64,000 nucleotides of DNA. Source: a virus. The DNA is taken from IMG/VR virus record IMGVR_UViG_3300025109_000004, positions 1 through 64,000 of that record. One strand, given 5' to 3'. Below, in pieces: positions 32,812 to 40,181 of the stretch; the first letter of the stretch is position 1; each line of letters opens with the position of its first letter. The notes beneath the pieces are model-generated. The model made no database searches and was not told the origin of the DNA. It saw nothing but the letters and a program-made list of their open reading frames with translations. The position numbers and the translations under genes were made by a program.

Positions 32812-33141
32812 TCAGACAGAATTTTTACCGCGGCAGTTGATACAAGTAATATACATCTCTCCATTATCTTTAATATCGGCATCCTCATCGAGCAGTCTGG
32901 TACAGTTTGTACATCTGCCTTCTGTCCTCAGTTTCCTCCTAGATTCAAATATGTATCTACATTTCTCTTCAGGTGTTTGGTGCTTATTGACTGACACCTG
33001 ATGACTTGCCAAATGTTTTTCACAATGCAAATAAGGGTACAATGCAGGACGAGAGCACCAAACACATATCCCCTCTATTCTTTTTCTTTCCCTTTCCTTT
33101 TTCTTTATCTGGTTGTATCTGAGTTTCTGTTGTTCATTCAT
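32812..33141 (-). CDS. Zinc-finger protein
   Basis: 109 residues. CVWCSRPALYPYLHCEKHLA and CTNCTRLLDEDADIKDNGEM followed by CINC give two ribbon-like zinc modules; the basic N-terminus (KKKERERKRIEG) suggests nucleic-acid binding. Similar small zinc proteins are widespread in phages without assigned function. An HNH nuclease is possible in principle but no HNH residues are evident. Confidence 0.65.
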   Translation of the reverse strand: MNEQQKLRYNQIKKKERERKRIEGICVWCSRPALYPYLHCEKHLASHQVSVNKHQTPEEKCRYIFESRRKLRTEGRCTNCTRLLDEDADIKDNGEMYITCINCRGKNSV

Positions 33142-33144
33142 TTC

Positions 33145-33402
33145 TTACTGATTATTAAAACATTCTTTATGACACTCGTTGCATACTTCTTTGTACTTAA
33201 AAAGATTTGGATCGTAAAAAGATACTGGTCTAAGTTCATCACTCACAATATTCATCTCCTTTAAACTTTTTTCTCCCTTACACATCTCGCACACAAACAA
33301 AAATCTATGCTGACCATTATCTCTCCCAAGACAAGTGGGAGGACAATCCTCACATCCATAATTAATATCTTCAAGGTCGAAACATCTCCGGTCACAACTC
33401 AT
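33145..33402 (-). CDS. Cys-rich protein, probable zinc binding
   Basis: 85 residues with eleven Cys, in groups MSCDRRC, CEDCPPTC, CEMC and CNECHKEC. SD TTGGAGGGCAAACAATA. The high Cys count for its length suggests two or more zinc sites. Not recognised. Confidence 0.7.
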   Translation of the reverse strand: MSCDRRCFDLEDINYGCEDCPPTCLGRDNGQHRFLFVCEMCKGEKSLKEMNIVSDELRPVSFYDPNLFKYKEVCNECHKECFNNQ

Positions 33403-33429
33403 TATTGTTTGCCCTCCAATTTTTAAAAT

Positions 33430-33660
33430 TTAATTACTCATAACCATGTTCCAATTATTGAGTGGTATTAAATCTTTATTTCCTGTTGTCTCTATCCATT
33501 CATAAACTTCTTTGGTATCCGGATTAAAAAACTTAATGGGAAGTTTTGCCAATCTCTCCAATTTTTTATATGAAATTATTTTTGGATTGTCCATAGATCC
33601 AAAAACTATCTGCATCAAACACCATAATCTTTCCGGTACATTATACTTATTAGTCGGCAT
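33430..33660 (-). CDS. Unknown small protein after TerL
   Basis: 76 residues from the ATG at 33660, which lies 1 nt after the TerL stop codon (TGATATG) and has AGGA upstream. Longer starts run into TerL and are rejected. MPTNKYNVPERLWCLMQIVF; the C-terminus LIPLNNWNMVMSN is hydrophobic. Unknown. Confidence 0.65.
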   Translation of the reverse strand: MPTNKYNVPERLWCLMQIVFGSMDNPKIISYKKLERLAKLPIKFFNPDTKEVYEWIETTGNKDLIPLNNWNMVMSN

Positions 33661-33661
33661 A

Positions 33662-35200
33662 TCACATCGTCCTGATCTGGGGTCTCGCCCCCTTTTTGCC
33701 GTACTTGGTATAGAGACCATATCTAAAGGTATCACAGAAGTGATCATTGAACTTCACCGGCTCCTCCAGAACGTGACCATTACTATCCTCCCTGTAGGAA
33801 TAACCGCTGATCTCCTTTACCCCATCGGGGCTGTTGTCAAGGATATGAAGCTTCCACCGCTTGCAGTAATCAATCCCATCACTGACCGATTTATCCGATG
33901 GCAGACATTTAAAACCGTTGTCGTTGATCTCCTTTATACGGGCGGGCTCCTGTGTGTCTGCATATATGGGATATCTCTTCCGGTTCTCTGTCGGGATCTT
34001 TTTATCCAACACCTTATCGATAAGATCCCGGTTGGTGTAACCCGGTTTATACAATACAATCTCAAGCCACGCCTCCATGATCGTCGGGTCAGCCCAGATC
34101 CTCGCCACACAGGTCGGGGAAGAGAAGCCAAAGTCAACGGCATATATTTCCCCTATACCTGCCCTAACCTCCTCGGGCACTTTGTCAACCACATCCCATT
34201 TGCGGTAAATAATATTCTCCAGCGAGCCCCACTCACCAAGGGTATAGATCCGGTGGAAGTTGGGATCCTGAGCCGCCAGCCCCTCAACATAATCAACATA
34301 ATCCTTATCGAGATACGGATTGTCCTTATACGTGGATATGATCTCAGCCAGATCACCGGTCTGTTTATCAAGCAGCTCGGTCTTGATCCAGTGTATCTCA
34401 TTGATGGGATTAAAAGCAAGATGTATCTGATTACGAGTACCCCCTCTGGGGACCGATGCCCTTAATCTCAACAACAGCTGCTTATAGTCGGCATGATCAA
34501 ACTCCGTAGCCTCCTCTAATAAAATATCATTCCACTCTGTTGATTTAATTCTCTCAGGGTCGGCAAATAAAGAACCAAAGTGGAGAAGATTACGACCATA
34601 ACGATAATTCATCTCCACCTTTTCCTCTTTCACATACCGATCCAGTTTATAGGAGTGAAGGATCTCGTCTATCTTCGGCTTTACCGATGCCCTTAATGAC
34701 GGCAGGGTTTTTCTCAGTATTAATATCTTTCTCGGTCCAACGCCAAACAGCCGCTCAACCATCAGCTGATAAACACTATGGCTTTTGCTTGACCCCGCCC
34801 CGCCCCTTGATAACACTATCCTCGAATTGGATGTCATCTTCAGCTTCATGAAGACGGGAGTGATCTGGATGTTTCTCTCCTCCTGCTGTTTCTTATCGGG
34901 TATGGGATTACCGGCTTTTACTTTTTTCTTTTTCCCGGGACCATTGTTATCAGAAATATTTTTATTAAGATTCTTTTTTCTGGAAGTACTTTTGTCTAAA
35001 GAAACAGAAGCTGATTTGTTTAAAGAATCGGATAAAGTATTTTTATCAGAAGCTGATTTGTCTAAAATAACTGTGGAGGGGTTATCATTCCCCCCAGTCA
35101 AACACGAGCTATTTTTTGATAGGGGGATAGTCTGAGGGGGTTGAGGTATTATTCTTCCCTCTCTCCATATCAAATTATTGCCCTGTAACCCTGCTTCCAT
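33662..35200 (-). CDS. Terminase large subunit (Terminase_3 type)
   Basis: 512 residues. ATPase: IVLSRGGAGSSKSHSVYQLM (Walker A) at about 129-148 and NDILLEEATEFDHADYK (Walker B). Nuclease: EIYAVDFGFSSPTCVARIWA, YADTQEPARIKEI and VKFNDHFCDTFRYG supply the acidic residues of the RNase H-like fold. The first 100 residues are a low-complexity Ser/Lys/Asp-rich extension with repeated LDKSAS-like units that is not part of the family. The enzyme cuts concatemers and drives packaging through the portal. Confidence 0.95.
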   Translation of the reverse strand: MEAGLQGNNLIWREGRIIPQPPQTIPLSKNSSCLTGGNDNPSTVILDKSASDKNTLSDSLNKSASVSLDKSTSRKKNLNKNISDNNGPGKKKKVKAGNPIPDKKQQEERNIQITPVFMKLKMTSNSRIVLSRGGAGSSKSHSVYQLMVERLFGVGPRKILILRKTLPSLRASVKPKIDEILHSYKLDRYVKEEKVEMNYRYGRNLLHFGSLFADPERIKSTEWNDILLEEATEFDHADYKQLLLRLRASVPRGGTRNQIHLAFNPINEIHWIKTELLDKQTGDLAEIISTYKDNPYLDKDYVDYVEGLAAQDPNFHRIYTLGEWGSLENIIYRKWDVVDKVPEEVRAGIGEIYAVDFGFSSPTCVARIWADPTIMEAWLEIVLYKPGYTNRDLIDKVLDKKIPTENRKRYPIYADTQEPARIKEINDNGFKCLPSDKSVSDGIDYCKRWKLHILDNSPDGVKEISGYSYREDSNGHVLEEPVKFNDHFCDTFRYGLYTKYGKKGARPQIRTM

Positions 35201-35231
35201 CTATCTTTCCCCATCTATCTATCGTTAAATT

Positions 35232-35335
35232 AAGGATCCTACCGCTCTCCATCGCTCTCTAATCAATTATTTCTCTGAAAAGGTCATATCCTATGGCTTT
35301 AAAATTATAAGCCCTTAGAATCGATTTGCGGGCTT
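35232..35335. repeat. Dispersed repeat, copy B
   Basis: Closest relative of the copy at 13944-14055, roughly three quarters identical by eye. Starts at AGGATCCT and ends at the inverted repeat AAGCCC/GGGCTT, which overlaps the terminase small subunit stop codon at 35335-35337. It fills the 134-nt gap between TerS and TerL. The minus strand also reads KSILRAYNFKAIGYDLFREI in one frame, similar to KSFLRALNFKLIGYNLFEKI in copy A, so an ancestral coding origin is possible. Confidence 0.75.
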
Positions 35336-35805
35336 CACTGTATTGTTGGTTGCTGCTGCTCCTCATTCTCTTCTCTCTGCTGCTTTACTTTATCGGGGGT
35401 CATCAGATCGTAATTAAACGTTATCGGCACATTGGGTAAGATTACTTCATTGGTATCCATATAGCCCCTGCTCTTACCTTTCATCTTTAAAGTAAACTCA
35501 GTAGCCCACTTATGCCCTTGCTCAAGAGCTGCAGTAAGATTGTATTCAGCAAGATCCAAAACCTCTTCCTCGGTTCTCTTTGCCACAAGCTGAAGAACCT
35601 TATTGTTTTTTATCCACCAGTAGACAGATGAGAAGGTAACATCCAGTTTCTTTGCCGCGAGTGAGGTACTGCCCCCACATTTCTCCAGAGCCCTCTTTAC
35701 CTTGCGCAGGGTCAGACCGGCATTCCTACCCTGAGACCTTCGATCTGTTATCTGCTTTGCCGTATCCATCTGTTTCATTATGTCTGTATCAACTTTTATT
35801 GTCAT
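35335..35805 (-). CDS. Terminase small subunit
   Basis: 156 residues. N-terminal helix-turn-helix (KCGGSTSLAAKKLDVTFSSV, then YWWIKNN) fits terminase small subunits that bind the packaging site. Middle helical oligomerisation domain (AEYNLTAALEQGHKWATEFT), C-terminus Gln/Glu-rich. Directly upstream of TerL. Its upstream region (35806-36315) may contain the packaging site. Confidence 0.8.
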   Translation of the reverse strand: MTIKVDTDIMKQMDTAKQITDRRSQGRNAGLTLRKVKRALEKCGGSTSLAAKKLDVTFSSVYWWIKNNKVLQLVAKRTEEEVLDLAEYNLTAALEQGHKWATEFTLKMKGKSRGYMDTNEVILPNVPITFNYDLMTPDKVKQQREENEEQQQPTIQ

Positions 35806-35952
35806 TGTTCTCTATTCTTTCCCTATTGCTGTTCTGTTTTATGGAGAAATGCATAAGTGCTTTGATCTAAGATAAGTAGGTGAGAACCACCCTCGACTAT
35901 TTTCTCGGTTGTTTTTAACGCTTTGTTTCTCTCTATTTCTCTCTCTTATTTA

Positions 35953-36054
35953 CTACCAATCTTTCGGACCATTATTACCCACACTCTTTATACTGATCTC
36001 TCTTATTCTTCCCACTCTCACAATCTTTACTTTATATAATAATATCAATATCAT
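35953..36054 (-). CDS. Possible 33-residue protein
   Basis: Starts at ATG 36054 with TAAGGATAAGAA upstream and reads MILILLYKVKIVRVGRIREI then SIKSVGNNGPKDW. The SD is fair and the hydrophobic N-terminus plausible, but there is nothing else to support it. May be a random frame in a gene-poor region. Confidence 0.3.
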   Translation of the reverse strand: MILILLYKVKIVRVGRIREISIKSVGNNGPKDW

Positions 36055-36099
36055 TTCTTATCCTTAGGGTTCTTCTTTTCTCTTTATCTTCTCTCCAAT

Positions 36100-36179
36100 A
36101 AAAAAGGGATTCATAACCGTTTCTCAGCCCCCATTCTATGTGATGGTTGGAAGAGCCTTGACGTGCCTGTTGAATCCCT
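36100..36179 (-). ncRNA. Structured RNA ending in an intrinsic terminator
   Basis: On the minus strand AGGGATTCA (plus 36171-36179) pairs over 9 bp with TGAATCCCT (plus 36105-36113), and six U follow at once (A run at 36100-36105). The 57-nt interior can form a second hairpin around CCAT/ATGG near 36130-36145. This is either the terminator of a short leader or a small RNA in its own right, in the gap before TerS. No clear promoter was found for it. Confidence 0.6.
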
Positions 36180-36315
36180 CTTTCATGTTAATACTTTTGT
36201 TGTTGTATTTACTTCATTTCTCATACCCTTTTCCCGTGCATATTATTCTTATTTTAACGTTATAAAGACATTCCAGTAATTGTTAAATTATTTTCCCTTT
36301 AAACAGTTGATTTTA

Positions 36316-36516
36316 TTAACCATTCCTTTTATTCCCGGATATGGCTGTTTTCTTAATAAATTCCTCTATGGAAACCCCTTTACCAGAGTATAACATCTCT
36401 GTTGGTTTCCGTTCACCGATCAGTTCAAAGAGTATATCCATCCCATCCTCCCAGTGGTTATCCGAGTTAATAAGCCCAATGACTTTTCTTATCTGCTCCC
36501 TCTCATTCTTTGTCAT
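36316..36516 (-). CDS. Small unknown protein
   Basis: 66 residues: MTKNEREQIRKVIGLINSDN then HWEDGMDILFELIGERKPTE and a basic C-terminus. Helical, no family recognised. Third gene of the leftward operon after the sigma-like gene, so it could be regulatory (position only). Confidence 0.6.
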   Translation of the reverse strand: MTKNEREQIRKVIGLINSDNHWEDGMDILFELIGERKPTEMLYSGKGVSIEEFIKKTAISGNKRNG

Positions 36517-36526
36517 ATTATTCCCT

Positions 36527-36784
36527 CTACCATCTTAACTGCTCAACGGTCTTATTACTATTGTACAGGGTATAACCGTCCTCCTCTATGAGCACCCGTA
36601 TGGCTGCTTCTATTACTGCCCTCTCCTCCACAATTCCCTTGAAAGGATAATTTAAATAATAATCCCCATCCCTTGCCCTTTCTTTTATCCTTTCATAGAC
36701 GATAGATAGTGTATGCTGTACCCTTATATTAAGTTTCGTATTCCCTTTCTTACTGGATAGTTTTCTCGCCTCTTCTACTTTCAT
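36527..36784 (-). CDS. Small unknown protein
   Basis: 85 residues. VQHTLSIVYERIKERARDGD and EERAVIEAAIRVLIEEDGYT suggest a compact helix-strand fold of the kind found in small phage regulators. SD AGGAGGGCAAAGATA. I do not recognise the family. Confidence 0.65.
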   Translation of the reverse strand: MKVEEARKLSSKKGNTKLNIRVQHTLSIVYERIKERARDGDYYLNYPFKGIVEERAVIEAAIRVLIEEDGYTLYNSNKTVEQLRW

Positions 36785-36806
36785 TATCTTTGCCCTCCTT
36801 TTTTAT

Positions 36807-37433
36807 TTATAGCCTGTCGTTGACGATTAGAGATATCTCCCCCTTCATCATATTCTTTATCTCTCGGTACGTGTTGATGTCGAGGCTAGTCTTCTCTCTT
36901 CTTTCCAGACGTTGCTCCTTATTCCCGGTCATCGATAACAGCGCATCCTCAAACACGATCCTATCCTCACTTGACAGCTCCTCGTAAATTGATTTTAATT
37001 CCTCGATGATCCCGTACAGATTAATATTTCTCTCTGGTCTAATGAGGTACTCGCTAATGACTGAATACGGGACATGTCGTGGGTGTTTGTTCTTGTTGAC
37101 AAAATGGATGAGCATCCCATAGGTTGTATACTTATTGGTGTGCTGGATAATGTTAATATTATTTTTTTCTTTATAGCCATTGAGGGCAAAGAGAAAACAA
37201 TCCCATGATACACTCAATAGCTCTCCCTCCCCCATAAAATATTTTCTCTGCTTTAAAAACCTCTTCATCTCCAAGACTATAAATGATTGGAGCATGTCAT
37301 ATAGCCGGTTTCTTTTTTTATTTTTTACTTTTTTATAAATTGATCTACTATACTCCCTGTACGATCTCTCTATTACCTCTATCTCCTCTTTGTTTTTTGA
37401 TAATCCATTACCGTTATTATTTTTCATAGGCAC
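36807..37433 (-). CDS. Possible sigma-like regulator, first gene of the late operon
   Basis: 208 residues. MLQSFIVLEMKRFLKQRKYF then LLSVSWDCFLFALNGYKEKN and YTTYGMLIHFVNKNKHPRHV is reminiscent of sigma-70 region 2 (a helix pair that begins with a W-x-x-F-x-x-A-L-x-x-Y segment), and the C-terminal helices (DRIVFEDALLSMTGNKEQRL) could be a degenerate region 4. It is the first gene of the leftward late operon, next to the divergent control region, as expected for a late transcription factor. Strong SD GAGGAGGGGGGA. Similarity is weak, so the call is tentative. Confidence 0.5.
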   Translation of the reverse strand: MPMKNNNGNGLSKNKEEIEVIERSYREYSRSIYKKVKNKKRNRLYDMLQSFIVLEMKRFLKQRKYFMGEGELLSVSWDCFLFALNGYKEKNNINIIQHTNKYTTYGMLIHFVNKNKHPRHVPYSVISEYLIRPERNINLYGIIEELKSIYEELSSEDRIVFEDALLSMTGNKEQRLERREKTSLDINTYREIKNMMKGEISLIVNDRL

Positions 37434-37445
37434 TCCCCCCTCCTC

Positions 37446-37478
37446 TTGATTTATTGTTGTGTGGTGGTTGATTTATTG
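37446..37478. promoter_or_regulatory. Direct repeat, candidate operator of the late operon
   Basis: TTGATTTATTG occurs at 37446-37456 and again at 37468-37478, start-to-start 22 bp (about two helical turns). The pair lies between the candidate leftward -10 box and the first late gene, where a bound repressor would block transcription. No cognate repressor is recognised in the window. Confidence 0.5.
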
Positions 37479-37490
37479 CCTGCTACGAGA

Positions 37491-37496
37491 ATTATA
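37491..37496 (-). promoter_or_regulatory. Candidate leftward promoter -10 box
   Basis: The minus strand reads TATAAT in the context GAGATATAATTC, 60 nt before the first late gene. The expected -35 (about 17 bp upstream) is only TTTATT, so this would be a weak or activator-dependent sigma-70 promoter, consistent with delayed late expression. Confidence 0.5.
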
Positions 37497-37752
37497 TCTC
37501 AAAAAATATAAAAAATAAATACCTATCTCAAGGGGTCTAAGTAGTTGAAATCCCATGGAAAATGAAAAAATATCTTGTAAGTAGTTATATTACCTTATAA
37601 AATCAGACAGGTCGAGTAAAATGGGCTTTTTTGGGGGCTGAAAATAATTTTTTTGCAGAAAAATGAAAAAAAAATGAAAAAAAATAACATAAGTCTTTTC
37701 AATGAGTTAGAGGGCTATTTCAGGACTAATCAAAAATAATTGAAAATAAGCA

Positions 37753-37780
37753 TTGCAATTACTATATATATACTTATAAT
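37753..37780 (+). promoter_or_regulatory. Strong rightward sigma-70 promoter
   Basis: TTGCAA (37753-37758) and TATAAT (37775-37780) with a 16-bp spacer rich in TA steps. It is about 180 bp ahead of the first rightward gene. Good match to the consensus, so host RNA polymerase could start the early operon at once after infection. Confidence 0.7.
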
Positions 37781-37957
37781 TTTAGACATGAGAGCGAATC
37801 AAACATACAACAGCCAATCAAACACAGGGAGGAACTTCTCCACAATAGCCAAAGATTCCAATAATTGCTCGGATGGCAGGTCGCAAGAAAGTATGGTCAT
37901 TGTTCACTATCAAAGAAACAGAAGTTTAATAATTAATCTTTTAAAAGGAGAAAGATC

Positions 37958-38314
37958 ATGGATGACAAAAAAGAACTGCAAGATATGTTAAGGGAAATGA
38001 GTAAAAAAACTGAAGTCGTTGGGGAACTTGATGGAAGATCATGTTACGGTCATTGTTTAATACTTGAGAATTTGGTTCCCCCAAGTGTATTTATTAAAAC
38101 GGCGGAGGAGTTGGGGTGGACCCAGCAAGTACTCGATGAAACTAAAAAACATAAAGCAGAAAAATGTTTGTTCGTTGACCTTGGACTTGAAGGGAACGAA
38201 GAGATTGGATTTTATATGCAAAAACCGGATGAGGATGGTTACTTGATGGCGTTGGTGTATCAACTGGATTTTGAGAGTGGGGAGGCATTACTTTTTATTG
38301 GTGATGCTGAGTAG
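37958..38314 (+). CDS. First rightward gene, unknown
   Basis: 118 residues, acidic: MDDKKELQDMLREMSKKTEV with later EELGWTQQVLDETKKHKAEK and ALVYQLDFESGEALLFIGDA. Preceded by a 31-bp leader identical to the one at 41547-41577. No family recognised. As the first gene after the strong promoter it may be an early host-modifying protein (inference). Confidence 0.7.
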   Translation: MDDKKELQDMLREMSKKTEVVGELDGRSCYGHCLILENLVPPSVFIKTAEELGWTQQVLDETKKHKAEKCLFVDLGLEGNEEIGFYMQKPDEDGYLMALVYQLDFESGEALLFIGDAE

Positions 38315-38452
38315 CTGTTAAATCGTTAACCCTCTAACCAATAGGAGAAATCATAATTATGAATTAGAGTATTCATGGGGTAGGGGATGGTGGTAATGCC
38401 GAGCCCCCCTCCTCCCCGATGAGTATTTTAATAATCTTAAAAGGAGGAAAAT

Positions 38453-38707
38453 ATGAAACTAGAATTTATGCAGAAGCATGAGAACCACAAATACAAATCA
38501 TTTTGCCATACCGAACTTTACAGCTTTATGATCACCACTTCAACAGTTGATGGAGATGTAGAAAAGACAATCGAAACATCAGTTAACTATGTTCCTGAGT
38601 TTGACGATTTTGCAACTGTAAACCCAAGACTGCTGACCGCAGAAGTAAAAGCATTAATCAGAGCATTCACATTCCGAGAAGAACAATACATAATAATCGA
38701 TAATTAA
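38453..38707 (+). CDS. Small unknown protein
   Basis: 84 residues beginning MKLEFMQKHENHKYKSFCHT, then beta-rich (VEKTIETSVNYVPEFDDFAT) with a C-terminal helix. SD AAAAGGAGGAAAAT. The 138-bp gap before it has a GC-rich hairpin around 38378-38420 (GGGG/CCCC arms). No family recognised. Confidence 0.65.
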   Translation: MKLEFMQKHENHKYKSFCHTELYSFMITTSTVDGDVEKTIETSVNYVPEFDDFATVNPRLLTAEVKALIRAFTFREEQYIIIDN

Positions 38708-38719
38708 GAAAGGAGCTAT

Positions 38720-38854
38720 ATGTTCACGGTGAAGGAATTTATTTGTCTTATTATCTGCATCATCTCGATGCTGGTCGTATGCTACATCAACGACCCTAAC
38801 GACACCCTAATGGAGGACAAAGACTATGCCATGTTATCAAGTGAGGACAATTAA
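38720..38854 (+). CDS. Small membrane protein
   Basis: 44 residues with one transmembrane helix: MFTVKEFICLIICIISMLVV then CYINDPNDTLMEDKDYAMLS. SD AAAGGAGCTAT. Overlaps the following DUF1257-like gene by 29 nt. Small phage membrane proteins often modify the host envelope or act in exclusion, but no evidence here decides. Confidence 0.65.
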   Translation: MFTVKEFICLIICIISMLVVCYINDPNDTLMEDKDYAMLSSEDN

Positions 38855-39134
38855 TGTGAAGTTCAAAGCATTGAGCAAAGAACTCTTATATGAAACATTC
38901 ACAAACTTAGGATGGACGGTTACAGAAAATCATCGCAACGAAATAAGAATAGATGGTAAAGCGATTACGCTCCTTCTCAATGAGGGGGTTGCCGATCTGC
39001 CGGTCCGAGAACAGAACAATCTCAACAAACTCAAGCAAGCATATTCAAAAACGGTCGTCGAGAAAATTGCCAAAAAGAAAAAGTGGATCATCAGGAACCA
39101 ATCGGAAAACAAGATGACAGCGAGGAGGTATTAA
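38826..39134 (+). CDS. DUF1257 (Ycf35-like) protein
   Basis: 102 residues. MPCYQVRTINVKFKALSKEL, then LYETFTNLGWTVTENHRNEI and GKAITLLLNEG match the DUF1257 layout (short helix, LGW, R-x-x-I-x-IDG). The ATG at 38826 has SD GGAGGACAAAGACT. In cyanobacteria and others, DUF1257, DUF2997 and a Ycf46-like AAA+ ATPase occur together; all three appear in this early block. Molecular role unknown. Confidence 0.7.
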   Translation: MPCYQVRTINVKFKALSKELLYETFTNLGWTVTENHRNEIRIDGKAITLLLNEGVADLPVREQNNLNKLKQAYSKTVVEKIAKKKKWIIRNQSENKMTARRY

Positions 39135-39138
39135 TCTC

Positions 39139-39396
39139 ATGTACTCACTCAGAGATGATCATAACAACTTGCTAGGTACTGATGAAAGTGATCAAAAATT
39201 AATCGATTTTATTGTTAAGCAAGAGCAGAGAGAAAATGGGAAAGACATTTACTGGAATCGAACAACCATTACAGAAAGAAACGATGAAATTTCTTTTTGG
39301 TATCCTGTTGATGAAACATGGGAAGAAGATGCTTACCCAAACGAAACATATACTCTAACATATAGTGGAAAACTTTCTTCGGAAGGAGGGCATTAA
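39139..39396 (+). CDS. Small unknown protein
   Basis: 85 residues, acidic: MYSLRDDHNNLLGTDESDQK with later DIYWNRTTITERNDEISFWY. Lies between the DUF1257-like and DUF2997-like genes. No family recognised. Confidence 0.6.
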   Translation: MYSLRDDHNNLLGTDESDQKLIDFIVKQEQRENGKDIYWNRTTITERNDEISFWYPVDETWEEDAYPNETYTLTYSGKLSSEGGH

Positions 39397-39400
39397 TATT

Positions 39401-39595
39401 ATGGCTGATATAATAAATATTGAAATACTGGAGGATGGTACGGTCAAGTTTGAGACCGACAAAATCTCGGATGCTCGACATGTGGCGGCTGATCAGTTTC
39501 TCACAGAGGTTGAGGAACTGCTTGGCGGTCCGGTCGATATCAAACAGAAGAAGAAACATCATCACGTTCATACTCACAACCATGTCAAAGCATAG
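39401..39595 (+). CDS. DUF2997-like protein with His-rich tail
   Basis: 64 residues from the ATG at 39401 (SD AAGGAGGGCATTAATATT). MADIINIEILEDGTVKFETD and AADQFLTEVEELLGGPVDIK match the compact DUF2997 layout; the tail KKKHHHVHTHNHVKA has six His and could bind metal. It accompanies DUF1257 and a Ycf46-like ATPase in many genomes. Function unknown. Confidence 0.65.
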   Translation: MADIINIEILEDGTVKFETDKISDARHVAADQFLTEVEELLGGPVDIKQKKKHHHVHTHNHVKA

Positions 39596-39608
39596 ATTAA
39601 ATCTCTTT

Positions 39609-39638
39609 GAGAGGACTGATTCATTTCAGACTCCTCTC
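39609..39638 (+). terminator. Intergenic hairpin 1 of a related set
   Basis: GAGAGGA/TCCTCTC outer arms and CTGA/TCAG inner arms, immediately after the DUF2997-like stop. Conserved flanks (AATCTCTTT before, ATGGATGTTTAAT after) recur at 44412-44445 with a different inner stem. A T-rich stretch follows about 8 nt later (TTTAATTTTTTATT), so partial termination is possible. Confidence 0.6.
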
Positions 39639-39682
39639 ATGGATGTTTAATTTTTTATTAATCTTAACCAAGGAGAGAGATC

Positions 39683-39874
39683 ATGAGAAAACCAAATCAC
39701 TGTTCGGTATTAACAGAAATTATCTGTGCAACCGAGAAATGTAACCGCCGGATCAAGAAAAATCTTTTTGAGAGGAAAGAAGGAAAAGGGAAAGACCTGT
39801 ACTGCTACAAATGCTACAGAATAATGAGCGGGGCGGGACCGGAGAAAAAGAAAAAGAAAGAACAAAGCGTTTAA
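39683..39874 (+). CDS. Small zinc-ribbon protein
   Basis: 63 residues with CSVLTEIICATEKCNRRIKK and CYKCYRIM plus a poly-Lys tail (PEKKKKKEQSV). Two Cys pairs make a likely zinc knuckle. SD AAGGAGAGAGATC. Function unknown. Confidence 0.65.
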   Translation: MRKPNHCSVLTEIICATEKCNRRIKKNLFERKEGKGKDLYCYKCYRIMSGAGPEKKKKKEQSV

Positions 39875-39907
39875 AGATTTTTTATTAACCTCATAGGAGG
39901 AAAGGAG

Positions 39908-40153
39908 ATGAAAAAGATATTTTTGTTAATTTTCATATTTACATTCATGCCCCTGAATAAAAGTTTTGGACAATCAGAAATACCAATATCCATAACAGAG
40001 ATTAGAATGGAGAACTCTTCTGATCCCCCCACTATACCAGAGGATAAAAACTGCAGAGAGATATTCTGGGCAATTGTGGGGACAATCTATACAGCTTTAA
40101 CAGGAGAGGTGATATACCATGTTCCCGATACAGGCGAGGGACCATATTTATGA
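39908..40153 (+). CDS. Exported small protein
   Basis: 81 residues. MKKIFLLIFIFTFMPLNKSF with GQ next is a signal peptide. The remainder is polar with PPTIPEDKNCREIFWAIVGT. Its 3' end overlaps the leader of the next gene. Role unknown; export suggests action in the envelope. Confidence 0.6.
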   Translation: MKKIFLLIFIFTFMPLNKSFGQSEIPISITEIRMENSSDPPTIPEDKNCREIFWAIVGTIYTALTGEVIYHVPDTGEGPYL

Positions 40154-40181
40154 AATACAAAAAACCATAGAAAGGAGGATC

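Larger units (their letters stand above)
35806..36315. other. Gene-poor region upstream of TerS
   Basis: 510 bp with no convincing gene over 60 codons. It holds a structured minus-strand RNA element at 36100-36179 (listed separately), a short possible frame at 35953-36054, a GGTGGTTCTCACC hairpin near 35880, and long pyrimidine tracts on the plus strand (purine-rich transcript) between about 35930 and 36090. Sitting before the small terminase, it is a reasonable place for a cos or pac site, but I see no direct proof. Confidence 0.6.
37434..37957. other. Divergent intergenic control region
   Basis: 524 bp between the leftward and rightward operons. It holds a candidate promoter for each direction, an 11-bp direct repeat (TTGATTTATTG at 37446-37456 and 37468-37478), a 9-bp direct repeat TAAGTAGTT at about 37538 and 37580, and A/T-rich tracts at 37630-37740. 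A frame at 37740-37991 starts with no SD and overlaps the following gene, so it is not called. The AT tracts could also belong to an origin, but no initiator repeats are evident. Confidence 0.75.

Noticed and set aside
37630-37740. Replication origin in the A/T-rich stretch
   Set aside because: A-tracts are present but no repeated initiator sites near them; the replication genes are 10 kb away, so no claim is made.
37740-37991. An 83-codon plus-strand frame after the rightward promoter
   Set aside because: No SD before its ATGs and it overlaps the start of the well-supported gene at 37958; composition looks like leader DNA.
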